Below, one piece after another: positions 1 to 10,556 of a DNA stretch of 64,000 bases. Every line of letters begins with the position of its first letter. The stretch's first letter is position 1. A model generated the notes under the pieces. That model did no database searches, was not told where the DNA came from, and saw nothing but the letters and a program-made list of their open reading frames with translations. The position numbers and the translations under genes were made by a program. Origin of the DNA: Dioszegia crocea (Eukaryota > Basidiomycota > Tremellomycetes > Tremellales > Bulleribasidiaceae); contig BCKK01000002.1 of the NCBI GenBank assembly GCA_001600615.1, forward strand, positions 2,386,809 to 2,450,808, written 5' to 3'.

Positions 1-69
1 TCACAGAGCCGCGGTGGCAACGAAGTCATCAGAAAATCGGGAGAGACCAGGCGTGTGACCGACCTCTAA
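1..69 (+). CDS. Possible 3' end of an upstream gene (partial)
   Basis: The window opens in a reading frame that stays open for 22 codons and stops at a TAA at 67-69. The predicted tail is polar and basic (ends ETRRVTDL). No family can be assigned from so short a piece. It could equally be untranslated sequence. The 245 bases between here and TRM10 show no further coding signal and probably hold the TRM10 promoter. Confidence 0.25.
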   Translation, partial: SQSRGGNEVIRKSGETRRVTDL

Positions 70-314
70 TCTCCTTCTGCACTCGGCGTAGTCGTGCATC
101 AGACATCTTAAGCGCGTAGTGTATCGATTGGTAGGTCTAGTCACAGTGATTGTATTGGATGACTATTATTTGTATGAAGGGTGGATGATGGTGGCAGAGG
201 CAAGAGGCGAACATGGGGAATGTGGGGGAAATCTGACGTAAGCTGTCCCTCTCTCCAAGGAATCTTCAATTTCACATGATCGTCAATTGATCATACCAAG
301 CAACACTTAGGAAC

Positions 315-1733
315 ATGGCAGGAGAGGCCAGCTACAACGCACAGGCTAGCAGCAGTCGATTGCCCGAGGATGTGGAGGTGAAGAGCGGAGGCGAAGCGGG
401 AGACAGTGGGCACGCTATCAGCAAGAACGCAATGAAGAAGGCCGCTCGACAGGTAGGTCGTTTGCATCTCATGGTCGGCCAAGCGATACTCCACATCTCT
501 GCGCACTCACACATATCTGACACTCGTGATATATTAGGATGTGACTTAGACTGACAGCACAGGCACGCATGGCTGAGCTGAAGCCCCTCAAACGTCAAGC
601 CGAAAAGGTCCGTCGTCAAGCCCGCGCCCATGAGCTATCCTCGGGATACGCCGACGGGACATTGTCTGAAGCGGACAAAGAGATTTTCGAGGAGCGGAGA
701 GCTCGAGAGAGGGAGAAGCGGAATGCGAAAAAGCTGGAGAAGATCGCTAAATCGAAAGGTGGGGACGGGGCTGCAGAGGGCAGCATGGGTGTATGGGGAG
801 GCGCCGTGATTATGGATCTTGGATTTGACGAGATGATGACTGAGAATGCGAGTTCCTCGTCCTACCTGTAGAGAGACTAGGCTGACGGCTTCAGGAGATC
901 GCCTCGATGGACTCGCAATTATCTTTCTCCTACTCCGTCAACCGAGTATCGGCACTACCCTTCTCAACCCTCATACATACGTCCGGCTCGATACCATCTT
1001 CTCCCCGTCTACTGGGACGTCTTGTAAATCGCGGTATCGAAAGGTGGAGCAGATGTCATTGGTATCCCGACAGTCTTGATGTGCTTGCCCGCCAGATGCA
1101 AAGCCCCGGAGACGAGGAAATGCCCCCGGGTCTGAAGAGAGGGCAGGAGCTGGTGTATCTCTCGGCGGACTCAGAGGAGGAGTTGACGACTCTGAGCGAG
1201 GGAGAGGTGTACATCATTGGTGGGCTTGTGGATCGAAACAGATACAAGGTACCTCCACTTCCAGCTGGACCGTTCAATCTCGAATGCAGGTGCTAATGCT
1301 GCAGAATCTATGCCAGAATAAGGCTGAGAGACTTGGTATACGTACGGCTAGACTTCCGATAGGGACCTATATCGAAAATCTGCCAACGAGGAAGGTCTTG
1401 ACGGTGAACCAGGTCAGTCAGGCGCTTCCATAGGCCGCGCAAGGACTAACTTCATGGCAGGTATTTGCCATTCTGGTGGAGTACAACATCCGGAAAGATT
1501 GGAAGGAGGCGTTTGAGACCGTTATCCCGCCCAGGAAGTTTGTCGAACGGAAGCGCAAGAGGGCAAAAGTCGGGGAGGGGGAGGACGGGCAGGAGGGCGA
1601 AGATGATGATGAGGCGGGAGTTGCGAGCGAAGATGAAGGAGAAGATGGGTCAGATCGGGCTGGGGAGACTGTGCCTGTGGGTGATGCGGAGAGTGGGATG
1701 CTATCAGACGAAGAGGCTTCGATGAATGTATAG
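315..1733 (+). CDS. TRM10: tRNA (guanine-9-N1)-methyltransferase Trm10
   Basis: SPOUT-fold methyltransferase that makes m1G9 in tRNA using S-adenosylmethionine. Five exons fit in phase: 315-452, 563-847, 895-1248, 1305-1412 and 1461-1733, giving about 385 residues. The N-terminus carries the usual basic region (KNAMKKAARQ then RMAELKPLKRQAEK). The SPOUT core starts at VIMDLGFDEMMTEN and runs through SYSVNRVSALPF, the segment GEVYIIGGLVDRNRYK (knot and SAM loop), RLGIRTARLPIG and the late motif VFAILVEYNIRKDWKEAF. The C-terminal 60 residues are acidic and low in complexity, as in other fungal copies. The second intron (848-894) has a GC donor: with it, exon 2 (..MTEN) joins EIASMDSQLSF in phase and without a gap in the family alignment, whereas no GT in the region keeps the frame. 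The start ATG at 315 is the first in the frame. Confidence 0.93.
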
Positions 1734-1904
1734 CCCCGGCAACATATAGCTGCTTCATGACGCACGGACTAGGGTTAGCTGTGCTGGTAGACGCGAAGGC
1801 GAACAAAGCACAAAGACCAGCATTCCCCTGTTGTTTGTTCACCTACTCACTGACCCACCTAGTCCACGTATCTTCCGAAGGCTACCGGCAAGCCCCTTCT
1901 CGAG

Positions 1905-4900
1905 ATGGCAGCAGGAATGTTCGCGGCAGCGACAAACCTCACAACCCAAATCTTCTCCAAGCCTACCTCGCTTTCGGCCTACACTCTCCATTCGGCAAGT
2001 GGAAGCGCTTCGACATCTACGGCATCTCCTGCCTTCGGAGCGTCCTCCTCGACGGGCCATGTCAGCAAGGGTTTCGCGGTCGGTCTGTGGCGTGTAGTGG
2101 GTGCTACCCATAAGACGACGGGAAAGGATGTGTCCGTGTGGATGTTCGAGAAAAGAGTCCTAGATGGTGTCAAAGGATCTGCTGGTCGAGGGGCGGGCGA
2201 AGCTAAGGAATGGGTGATCGAGGCAATGAAGAAGGAGGTGAGCTCTCATCTACTGCATGTGTCATGGCCTGAAGCTGAAAAATAAGGCAACAAGTCTGTC
2301 CAGACTACGACACCCGGACCTATTGCACATGGTGGAACCTCTCGAAGAGACCCGGACCGATCTCACATTTGTCACTGAGCTCGTGACTGCTTCACTACAG
2401 ACTCTGCTGAATGAGGCGTCTACAGGATCGACTCAACCAGGCCGAGAGCGGAGCAGACATCGACCGCCAGATGGAGGCGCGAATGGCAGTGGAAGCTCTG
2501 CAAATGCTGCGAGGGGAGAGGTGGATTTAGACGAGGTGGAGGTGCAAAAGGGTGTTTTGCAGGTGTCACGAGCTTTGGCTTTTATACATGGACCAGGGAA
2601 GAGTGTACATCTGAACCTGAGTCCAGAAGCCATTCTCATCAATGCCAAGGTGGGTTTGCTGAGTGTGTCTCGTGGTCCAGCGCTGATGCGCCAGGGAGAC
2701 TGGAAATTGTCCGGATTGAGCTTGTTGACTCCTCTACAACAACCGGATGGATCCTCTGCACGGTATACATATCCAGAGGTAGATCATCGGGTCCCGCCGG
2801 AGACTCAATGGAAGTATGATTATCTGGGTGAGTTGTGATCGTCTCCTACGCACCTGTGATGTGACTGTGAGAGAAGGAAGGCTGATTCCCAAGCCCCCGA
2901 GTACGCCTTAGACTCCCAACTTAGCTCGGCAAATGATCTTTACTCCCTCGGATGTGTCCTCTATGCCGTACACATGGGGGGACGGCCGCCTTTCGTAAAC
3001 GGGGCAAGCATGCAGAGCTTGAGAGATCACGCCGAGGGAAGTCTAGTGCGGAAAGATTGGATGAGAGGGAACAAGTGGGACAGGTGTAGTGGAGAAGTAA
3101 AAGGTATGCTTTTTTCGGCAAGTTGCTGCACTTCATCAGCTGACCAAATCAGATCTCCTACCTCGTCTTCTCACCCGCCATGCCTCCAGTCGTCTCTCGC
3201 TCGCTTCCCTTCCTTCTCATCCCTTCTTCTCCTCCCTCGCCATCTCCACGCTCAACTTCCTGGATCCCACCACCTTTGCTTCTAAGCCACGAGAAGAAAA
3301 GGCTACTTTTCTCCGAGGTCTAGTCCGCGTTCTGCCGACTTTCAGTGATCGACTCAGAAGAGGCAAGGTGTTGCCAAGTCTACTCGAGGAAGTAAGTGAT
3401 TGCCGTGTCGTCTTGCTGATGGGCAGATGAAAGACAGCTACCTCCTGCCATTCTTACTTCCGAACGTCTTCGAGATATCCAAATCTCTAACCAAGGAGGA
3501 ATTCACATTGGTCTTGCCGAAACTACAACCGCTCTTTGCGCTCAAAGACCCACCTCAGAATATGCTCAGTACGTCGGCTGATCCTAAAGCATTGCTCGGA
3601 TCAGCTAACTAATCACATAGCCTTGCTTGAAAACCTGTCGCTCTTTGAGGAGAAGACCTTGCCAGCCATCTTTCGCGAGAGTGAGTCTGGCGTTTTGGAA
3701 TTGTGGATTGAAGCTGACAACACAGGCGTGATGCCATTGGTTTACAATTCGTTGGAATGCGAACATCTCCCGGTCCAAGAAAAGGTCTTGAAACTTGTAC
3801 CACATCTATGCGAGATTTTAGATTATGGAACCGTGCATAACGTACTGCTCGTCAAAGTTGCCGTGAGTCTGAACTTCAACGCCAATGCTGACTTTCAGAT
3901 ACTCTTCACCCGTACCCGCATTATGTCCATAAAAATCCTCACTCTCCAAACCTTTCAGCAAATGGTCTCTACCCTCGACAAGGCCACCCTGACCACCAAG
4001 CTCGTACCACTTTTGGCTAAAATCAAAACTCGTGAACCAGCAGTTATGATGGCGACTCTCGGCGTGCACGAAGCGATGGGCCAAAAAGTCGACCGAGAAG
4101 CAATCGCCACTCTCGTTCTTCCCCAATTATGGGCCATGTCGATGGGTCCGCTGCTGAACCAACCGCAATTTGGGCACTTCATGAAGGTCATCAAAGATCT
4201 AGGCGGACGGGTAGAAAGAGAGCATGGAGAGCATCTGCGAGATGCCAGACGGCTGGAGTCCAGTGGCCAGGCGTCAGGGTCAGGAGAGATGAGTGGGTTA
4301 GGTGATGGATGGGAGACACCTATGGGCGGCAATTCTGGAGGAGAGATGGACTTTGAGACTTTGGTCAAAGGTGGATCTGGAGCCCAGAAGCCAAATAGTG
4401 GAGATGTCTGGGGTGATGATTGGAGCAGCGGAGGGCAGGATCAGCTGGTGAGTTGTCCCTGATATTCGAATGACAGGATGCTTACCTCCTTAGTCGCAAA
4501 ATTTCAACTCGATACTGACCGCGTCCTCTTCCTCATCCGCTCTCCCCTCTTTCTCCGCGCCAGTCTCCTCTCAGCCACCATCCCAACCTATACGACCATC
4601 TGCTCCTGCCTCGTCGGCCAATAGGCTAAAAGCCCGTCCGGTCCCGCAGTCGAATTTCAACTCTGCTGCATTCGCATCCTCGTCACAAACCCTTACACCC
4701 GACATTCCAAATCGCCCAGCTACCCAACCATTCCCTACCCCTTCCTCCTTTCCTACAATTCAGCCCACATCCAATAAGCCCTCACCGACTGGTGTTACCT
4801 CAGGGCCAAACTACAGCGTATCATTATCTCCCCAACCACCCAAAACAAACACATACACTCCATTCGCAGCGCCAATACCACAGGCTGCCTCGCCCATGCA

Positions 4901-5084
4901 GCCTTTGCGTCCGCAAGCACAACATACTACAAATGGGACGGTGCAAGCGACACAGCAGACGGCGATTAGACCTCCACCGGGCTGGACCCCGGGTCTGATG
5001 CAGCCTACGAAAGCAGCTGTTCCAGTGTCAGGCGGTAAAGCAGCTTTACAGGGGAATTGGAGTGACTTTGATCCTCTCATATAG
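1905..5084 (+). CDS. SCY1: SCY1-like (SCYL2) pseudokinase with HEAT repeats
   Basis: Membrane-traffic pseudokinase related to human SCYL2, yeast Scy1 and fission yeast Ppk32, which bind clathrin coats at the Golgi and endosomes. The start at 1905 gives MAAGMFAAATN, matching the family's unstructured N-terminus, then a GFAVGLWRVVGATHK segment that replaces the glycine loop. The lysine strand is VSVWMFEKR. The catalytic loop reads SVHLNLSPEAILI (no HRD aspartate) and the DFG triplet is replaced by WKLSGL, so catalysis is not expected. After about residue 350 come helical HEAT-type repeats (for example ILTLQTFQQMVSTLDKA). The last exon is rich in Ser, Pro and Thr and ends in NWSDFDPLI, like the adaptor-binding tails of the family. 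There are at least eight short introns. It is convergent with the next gene, whose stop lies only 114 bp away. Confidence 0.9.
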
Positions 5085-5197
5085 AATTCTAGAAGTTAGG
5101 ATGCAACCGGCGAAACAAAGAGCAGCAAGCTACCCGATACATCTAACAATTGTCCTAGCTCTGACATCTATCTAATCACACTTCGGCTGACTGGCGT

Positions 5198-7877
5198 TTA
5201 CAGGCCGTTGGAGATGAGACAGAGTCGGACGTATTGCTGGACGACATCTCGGTTGAGCATATCCCACTCCTGATCGTTATCCTCCCGGCGGAGAAGGCCA
5301 AAGTCGTTGACAATGTCATCCTGCATCTCCTCGGGACAAGCCTGTAGTGTCAGCAAGTTACCACCAATGAGGCGGATATATCAAACTCACCATGGTATAG
5401 TCGGGCCTGAATTCGAGCTGATCTTGGTTGATACACATGTCGACATCTTCCCCGATCCTTCCGCCCCAGTTGGTCAAGCATGGCATGGTATTGACTGGCA
5501 TGTTGGAGAGGGGAGAAGTGGCGCATTCGTACGACACTGGCAACTCGGAGTTGGGGTCCTCGACAAAGGGCTCAACACGGAGAGGGTCAGACTGAGCCTG
5601 ATATCGTAAGCTGATGCCTTCACTGCGACATAGGCGTATGGGGAGAAACTCACTACATCGCCGGCACTAGCCACTCTGCTGGTGGCGGGCTCTACAGTGG
5701 GCTCCATGTCCAACGGGTCTGACTCAACCTAGTTTCATCAGCTTAAATGACGACACCTAAGGGGTGAGCACTTACGAGATCAGTGCCGTCTGACAATCGG
5801 CTGGTAGCAGGGTCGATAGCCTTCTCGGCGCAGTCACGGCATGCTTCAACATCCTCCTTGGCAAGGTCATCGACAGCCTGGAGAGTCAGCACCGTAACTG
5901 TTCGACATGACACTACCTGACTCACCGCATCAATCACTCCGTCTGGGCCGTTGTCAAGAGAGTCCGGCGCTTCCTCAACATCGCCATTGACGTTGTCGAC
6001 TGTGGGTCGGACCTGAGAGTCAGCATGGGCGACTTTAGCTAAGAGAGATAACAAACCTTGGATGCAAAGAGCCTGCCAGTGCCGCGGAAGGTGCTGTCAC
6101 CCTCGTCAACGAGCGAGTCGGAACTAGCCGGGCGGTTGGCTGCAGGCTGAGCCAAGGTGTTGATGACGGGCAGACCGTTGACTTGGTTGGTGTTGACAGG
6201 ACTACCCTGCGACTGGCGGAGGGAGCTGATGATCGGAGCACCATTGACACTGTTGGCGCCAATGGGGTTTCCTTGGGGACGGGCAACAGTGTTGATGAGG
6301 GGTAGACCGTTGCCCCCGGAGACGATGTTTGCCAGTCCGCCGCCTGAAGTCAAGGGCCGCGCGGAGTCCGAGACGGGACCAGTCAGCTGCTGGGTCTGGC
6401 CAGGCCTGACGTTGTTGATTGCGGCACCGAGAGGGGCAGCATTGCCGTTTGCGAGCAGATTGGAGGGGACACCACCGAGAATGGATGCTCCGACGGGCCG
6501 GACGGAATTTCCGAGCTGCCCATCCTGGACTTGGCCCATGAGGGGACGGGTAAGACTACCGGCGATGGGCTGGAGGGGAATGGGGTTGGAGGAGCCGGAT
6601 TCCTCCTGGGCGGGCCCAGAGGAGGCAGACTGCGATTGGCTGCTAGCAGTCTGGCCTTGCGGTCGAACCGAGACGTTCATGTCGATATCGGGCATGCCCG
6701 CGAGGAGATTGCCGGATGAGGGGAGGGCGACAGGGAGAGAAGGATCGGCGGAGTTGCCATTCAGGTGGTCCAAGACCTGAGTATCACCGGAGAGAGCTTG
6801 GTTGGCTGTCTGGTCAACAGGCTGGTTCGTGGCGTGCTGGACAGCCGGACCGCTGCCCGGGACGACACCATCAACAATGTGTGAGGTGGGTCCATCGGCG
6901 GCGGTGTTGACCCTAGAACCGGTACCGGGTACGATGTTGTCGGCAGTGGTAGAGACGGGACCGTGCACGGCGTTGTTGACAGTAGGTGCACTGCCAGGGA
7001 TGAGGACTTCGGGGGCAGAGGAGACCGGGCCGTCGGTGGTGGGTTTGACATTGGTGTCACTGATGGGGGACACGGTCTCGCCGACGTGCTCGACAGGCCT
7101 GGAGGTGATGTTGTCGACGTGGTCGTTGGTGCTGCCTCCGGTGTGCTTGGCAACAGCATCATTCACCTCTGTGCTGGTCTGCGTAATGGGGTCGGAACCA
7201 TTATTGTCGCCGCCGCCGCTAGTGACAGGGTCAACAATGCCGTCGACCCTATCTCCTGTCCTCTCTCCCGGCGCGACCCCATTGACAGGGCCCTCGAGAC
7301 CCAAAGCCTGAATCCCCTCATCCGCCTCATCCTCCGAGCCGCTGCTCACGGTGTTGTCCCCCAAGACCGACTCCTCGACCTTGTTTACCTTGTCTTGAGT
7401 CGTTGCACCGGGAACGATGGCATCACCGCCGTCCTGGACATCGTCATCGCCGGAAGAGGGGATGGAGTTGATGTCGGCGCCCGACATCAGACCGTTGTCA
7501 TCTGCGGCGGGAGCGTCCTCGGTGGAGGCAGCTGCGGGGCGCATGGGACGCGAGAGGCGGAAAGCTGTCTTGGGCCTGTTGAAAGACTCAGTCTCTCCGT
7601 CCTCAGAGTCCGCTACGGACTCAGTCTCGGCGGGAGTAGACTCGGCCTGGGCGGATCCGAAAGTGGCCGTCTCGGGGTTGTCGAGGACCTCATCGTCCCG
7701 GAGCTGGTCGGGGAGAAGGTCCGCATTATCGTGGTGAACAGTGTGGACGTTCTTGACCGCGTTGTTGGGGTCAAGAAGCTCACACGGGCACTCGGGACCG
7801 TCGCGACGGGAGATGGGGATCGCGTTGGCACTGGCGGCCAGGACGGCGAGGATGGCGAAAGCGGTAGAGGTCTTCAT
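5198..7877 (-). CDS. Large secreted protein with two blocks of degenerate repeats
   Basis: Unrecognised secreted or wall protein of about 800 residues. The ATG at 7877 starts a clear signal peptide (MKTSTAFAILAVLAASANA, then a dibasic SRRDG that suits a Kex2-type cut). A first exon of 607 codons (6057-7877) is followed by at least five small exons ending in TAA at 5198. The middle holds two repeat families. The first, about 23 residues long, has the pattern PGS.P.VN.A..GPVS (three clear copies near residues 290-365, weaker ones before). The second, about 24 residues, reads NGLPLINTVARPQG and NGLPVINTLAQPAA (about residues 540-600). The C-terminal 200 residues change character: they contain six or more cysteines (EACRDCAEKA, YECATS, MPCLTNW, DMCINQD, ACPEEMQ, RLCLISNGL) and look like a folded domain. 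The body is rich in Ser, Asn, Gly and Pro, suggesting O-glycosylation. The 307-codon frame on the opposite strand is a shadow. Confidence 0.75.
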
Positions 7878-8508
7878 TGTGGCTGAGGTAGGACGTAATG
7901 TGGGCAGTGCTCGAGCTGGAAAGGTAAGGGAGGTATGAACGAAGGGGGAGTAGGGACTGATGTATCGATAGTGGAAGGGTGGAGTAGGGTTGAGCGGTGT
8001 TGGAAAGGGATGGGGTCGTTAAGGTCGTTAGGTCGTTAAAGGTCGTTAAGGGGATCGCTACGTCGGCTGTGCTCTCAGACTCTGAGTATTATCGATTGTT
8101 GAAGGATGAGAAGAGGGGGAGTCTGCCAGGCATGGGCAAATATGTACTGGGCCGCCGGCGCCAGAAACGCCCGATGATGTTTGTGATTCTTCCGCATGAC
8201 AGACATGTCTCGGTCTGAACGCATCAGCAAGCATTGTCTGACTGATGAAGCATCAGCAGAAGATGAGTTTCTGTGGGAGGCTTGCAGGATTATCACTGAG
8301 TACGGCATGAATGGGCGGGAGAGCGAATGATTTCAGATTGCGGATGAAAGGTGAGACGCGATATCGGCAGAGGTCTCAGGCCGATCTCAGGCTGCTCACC
8401 GACGATCATGATCCGCTTACTGCCTGTTGTCTCATCTCCTCCACAAATATCGCAAACAAAGCTGCGAGCTGCAGACCTCAAGCTCATAGCAGAGTCAGTG
8501 CTGGCTGA
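7878..8508. other. Intergenic region upstream of the repeat-rich secreted protein
   Basis: About 630 bases with no convincing exon on either strand. It must contain the promoter and leader of the gene starting at 7877. The only structure I see is a small tandem repeat at 8014-8050, listed separately. No clear TATA box is visible within 150 bp of the ATG. Confidence 0.6.
8014..8050. repeat. Short tandem repeat, unit GGTCGTT(A)n
   Basis: Four copies of GGTCGTT at 8014, 8023, 8031 and 8041, separated by one to three A residues. The spacing (9, 8 and 10 bp) is close to one helical turn. It lies about 140-175 bp upstream of the ATG at 7877 on the minus strand, so it could be either a slippage product or a set of activator sites. 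Confidence 0.6.
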
Positions 8509-8813
8509 CTCAATCGTCATGATCGCAAGGTACATCTACGCTTCTATTATCTAAGTAATCGCGAGCTTCTCGGGGGCTAATTTCTAATCAAACATGACCG
8601 CCCACCGCGACTTCCGCTTATGCTTCTCCTTCCAGCTCCTTCCGCTCTACCAACTGCCTTGTGGTCAACTGACGCTGAGCCAGAACCTTATTTCCAGCAG
8701 TCTTCTTGATTTTCGCCCTCCGCGCTGATCGCTGATTCTGAAAGCTTGGTAGAAATCAAGTTGACCGCCGGGGCAGTCTCGACGTCCAGCGTCGTGTCTG
8801 ATGGCTTGGTTGG
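8509..8813 (-). pseudogene. Decayed partial copy of the CPL1-like gene (3' end only)
   Basis: This stretch is clearly similar to 10480-10783, which contains the last coding codons, the stop and the 3' flank of the CPL1-domain gene. Matching blocks include CTAATTT..AATCAAACATGACCGCCCA in the flank and GTGGTCAACTGACGCTGAGC and GATGGCTTGGTTGG in the coding part. Read on the minus strand, the copy begins PTKPSDTTLDVETAPA like the parent, loses the frame after about 35 codons and hits a stop, and carries a second length change (an extra AGCTCCTTC-like insertion near 8634). Nothing resembling the signal peptide or the Cys-rich domain precedes it, so it cannot encode the parent protein. It is best read as a relic of a local duplication. 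Confidence 0.8.
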
Positions 8814-9099
8814 CCAGGAACCCATTTGACATCAACAGAGTGGACCGGAGGAAATCGGAGACCAGTTTCAAGTGGGAGATGGAACCTTTCCTGGAGATTG
8901 GAAAGCAATAATGGACCATTGTGTTCTGATAGCCTTCCTTCGACTGCATGCCCAAGTTGAGACGTGCAGACAAACAAATCCCAAAAGTCCATGACTGAAG
9001 CTACTGTACTGGAAATGTGCTATAAGTATCCCTTTATCCCTTACACCCAAATCAGCCTTGCATGCCCACCTCTGAGTTGACTCAGATCAAGCGCGAGAC
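8814..9099. other. Intergenic region with no recognised feature
   Basis: It separates the decayed copy from the secreted-protein gene ending at 9100. I could not align it with the parent gene beyond 8813 and see no exon. Confidence 0.5.
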
Positions 9100-9939
9100 T
9101 CAGACCTGCAGCCTGTAGTAAGCCGCATTGTTCTCACCCGACGTGCACGTCACGGCACTCCCGCTTGGGCCGACTGAAACGTAGCAGTTCGACTAGATAT
9201 CTCAGTCAAGGTCTTTATCGCTGGCAGCATGCCAGAGCTTGAAGCTGAAAGAGTGCGAATGTACTCACATTCGGCCTGTCAAGAATGAAAAAACCTTGCA
9301 TTGTGCCAGGACCAGTGCCGACTAGGGTTTGCTTTGCTGCACACTGATCCGCGAGATCCTGCGGGGAAGTGTACAAGATGCTAGATTCCTGAAACCCCGT
9401 CCCGGCTGCAAAGTACCATGTCAGCTCAAGTGACATTACACAGTAGGAATCGGTATGTGTTGACTTACCAACGAGCCCAGTGTAGCAGGCTTCGAACGCA
9501 TATACCTGCGGGCCACCGCTAGCTTGTGCGGTTACGACGAGGGGTGGGTCAACGATCCGCTTAGCAAGACCTTTGTAAGCTGTAGTTGCTGTTTCAGCGG
9601 GTATCCCTCAAGTGAAGACGACATCGTGGGCCTACCTTTGGCTTGGTACAGTTTGCGAGGTCGCGATGGTGCCAATCCACTACATTGACATCAGCACAGA
9701 TCCAGCTCAGCTCGGTGTACGGCTTACCGTCTGATCCGCTCTCCGTTAGAAATGCCTCGCTGGCCCCGGACCCTGTACCCAGCTGCAGACCCGGGCCAAG
9801 TGATGAGCTCGCCCTGTGCGGGCGCGACAAGACTGACATCAATCTGGGCATCGGCGCCAAGATTGAAACCGGACTCGGTCGATGTGACTGCGGATAGGAG
9901 TGCTGCAGAAGCGATGAGGAGGGTTGAGAGGAGTTTCAT
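9100..9939 (-). CDS. Small secreted cysteine-containing protein with possible Kex2-cut propeptide
   Basis: Unrecognised family. Five exons join in one open frame from ATG 9939 to TGA 9100 (roughly 196 residues). The first 20 residues are a signal peptide (MKLLSTLLIASAALLSAVTS). Residues of about 55-95 are strongly basic and contain RIRRRG and LAKR, typical Kex2-type dibasic sites, so the stable product may begin at about IVDPPLVVTAQ. The C-terminal part has a paired-cysteine layout: FEACYTG, ADQCAAK, NSNCYVSVGPSG and VTCTSGENNAAYY, with conserved-looking aromatic and glycine positions resembling a small beta-rich WSC-like or lectin-like module. I cannot name a domain. It lies between the CPL1-like gene and its decayed copy, all on the minus strand. 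Confidence 0.7.
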
Positions 9940-10556
9940 GGCGGTGTCTGACGTGGAGGGGCGAGTGCAGGACTGTCAGGACTCAAAAATAGCTGGGGGA
10001 AGTCAATTGGCAGAAGGAAAAACATCGGAGAAGCGGTCCAGTACGTGTTGTTATGTTGACATTCTGCCCGCCGCCACCGATACCTCCTCATACCACGATG
10101 GATGCGACTCTGTGCTCGGCGCGTCCCTTCACGCGGGTCTGTTGACACCGGTGTTTGGATAACCCCACATTGGCACATTGGGAAGCGAGGAGGCACGGGG
10201 GCAAATGAATGTCTCTGGCGCAAATGGGAGTAGCGTGCCTCGGCAGGCCTCGGCAGTACTCACCGGATGTCTCACCCTTTTTCAGCCTTTTTCCCTTCTG
10301 TTGCTTCAGGTGGGGACCCGCCCAAAGAAGCCACAACCAGTCACATAAGTCGGGCAGTGGTTGATACAAAGGCGCGGTGAAGGTCAAACGTTAAGTCCTG
10401 ACGCAACCTCTTTCCCAAACATCACAAACAATAATACTACGGGCTCCAGCGTTGGACCTTTCTTGGGTGAGTGCTCATTGGGGTCAATCGTAATAGTTGT
10501 AGCGTGCATCTAGGCTTCTAGTATCTAAGTCGTGGCGAGCTTCTCGAGCGCTAATT
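9940..10556. other. Intergenic region between two secreted-protein genes
   Basis: About 620 bases with no convincing exon. It holds the promoter of the gene starting at 9939 and the 3' flank of the CPL1-like gene. The part from about 10480 is the sequence shared with the decayed copy at 8509. Confidence 0.55.

Noticed and set aside
6963..7886. A 307-codon frame on the + strand
   Set aside because: It lies wholly opposite the secreted-protein exon, whose signal peptide, repeats and splice sites make sense on the minus strand; the + frame has no ATG context or family signal.
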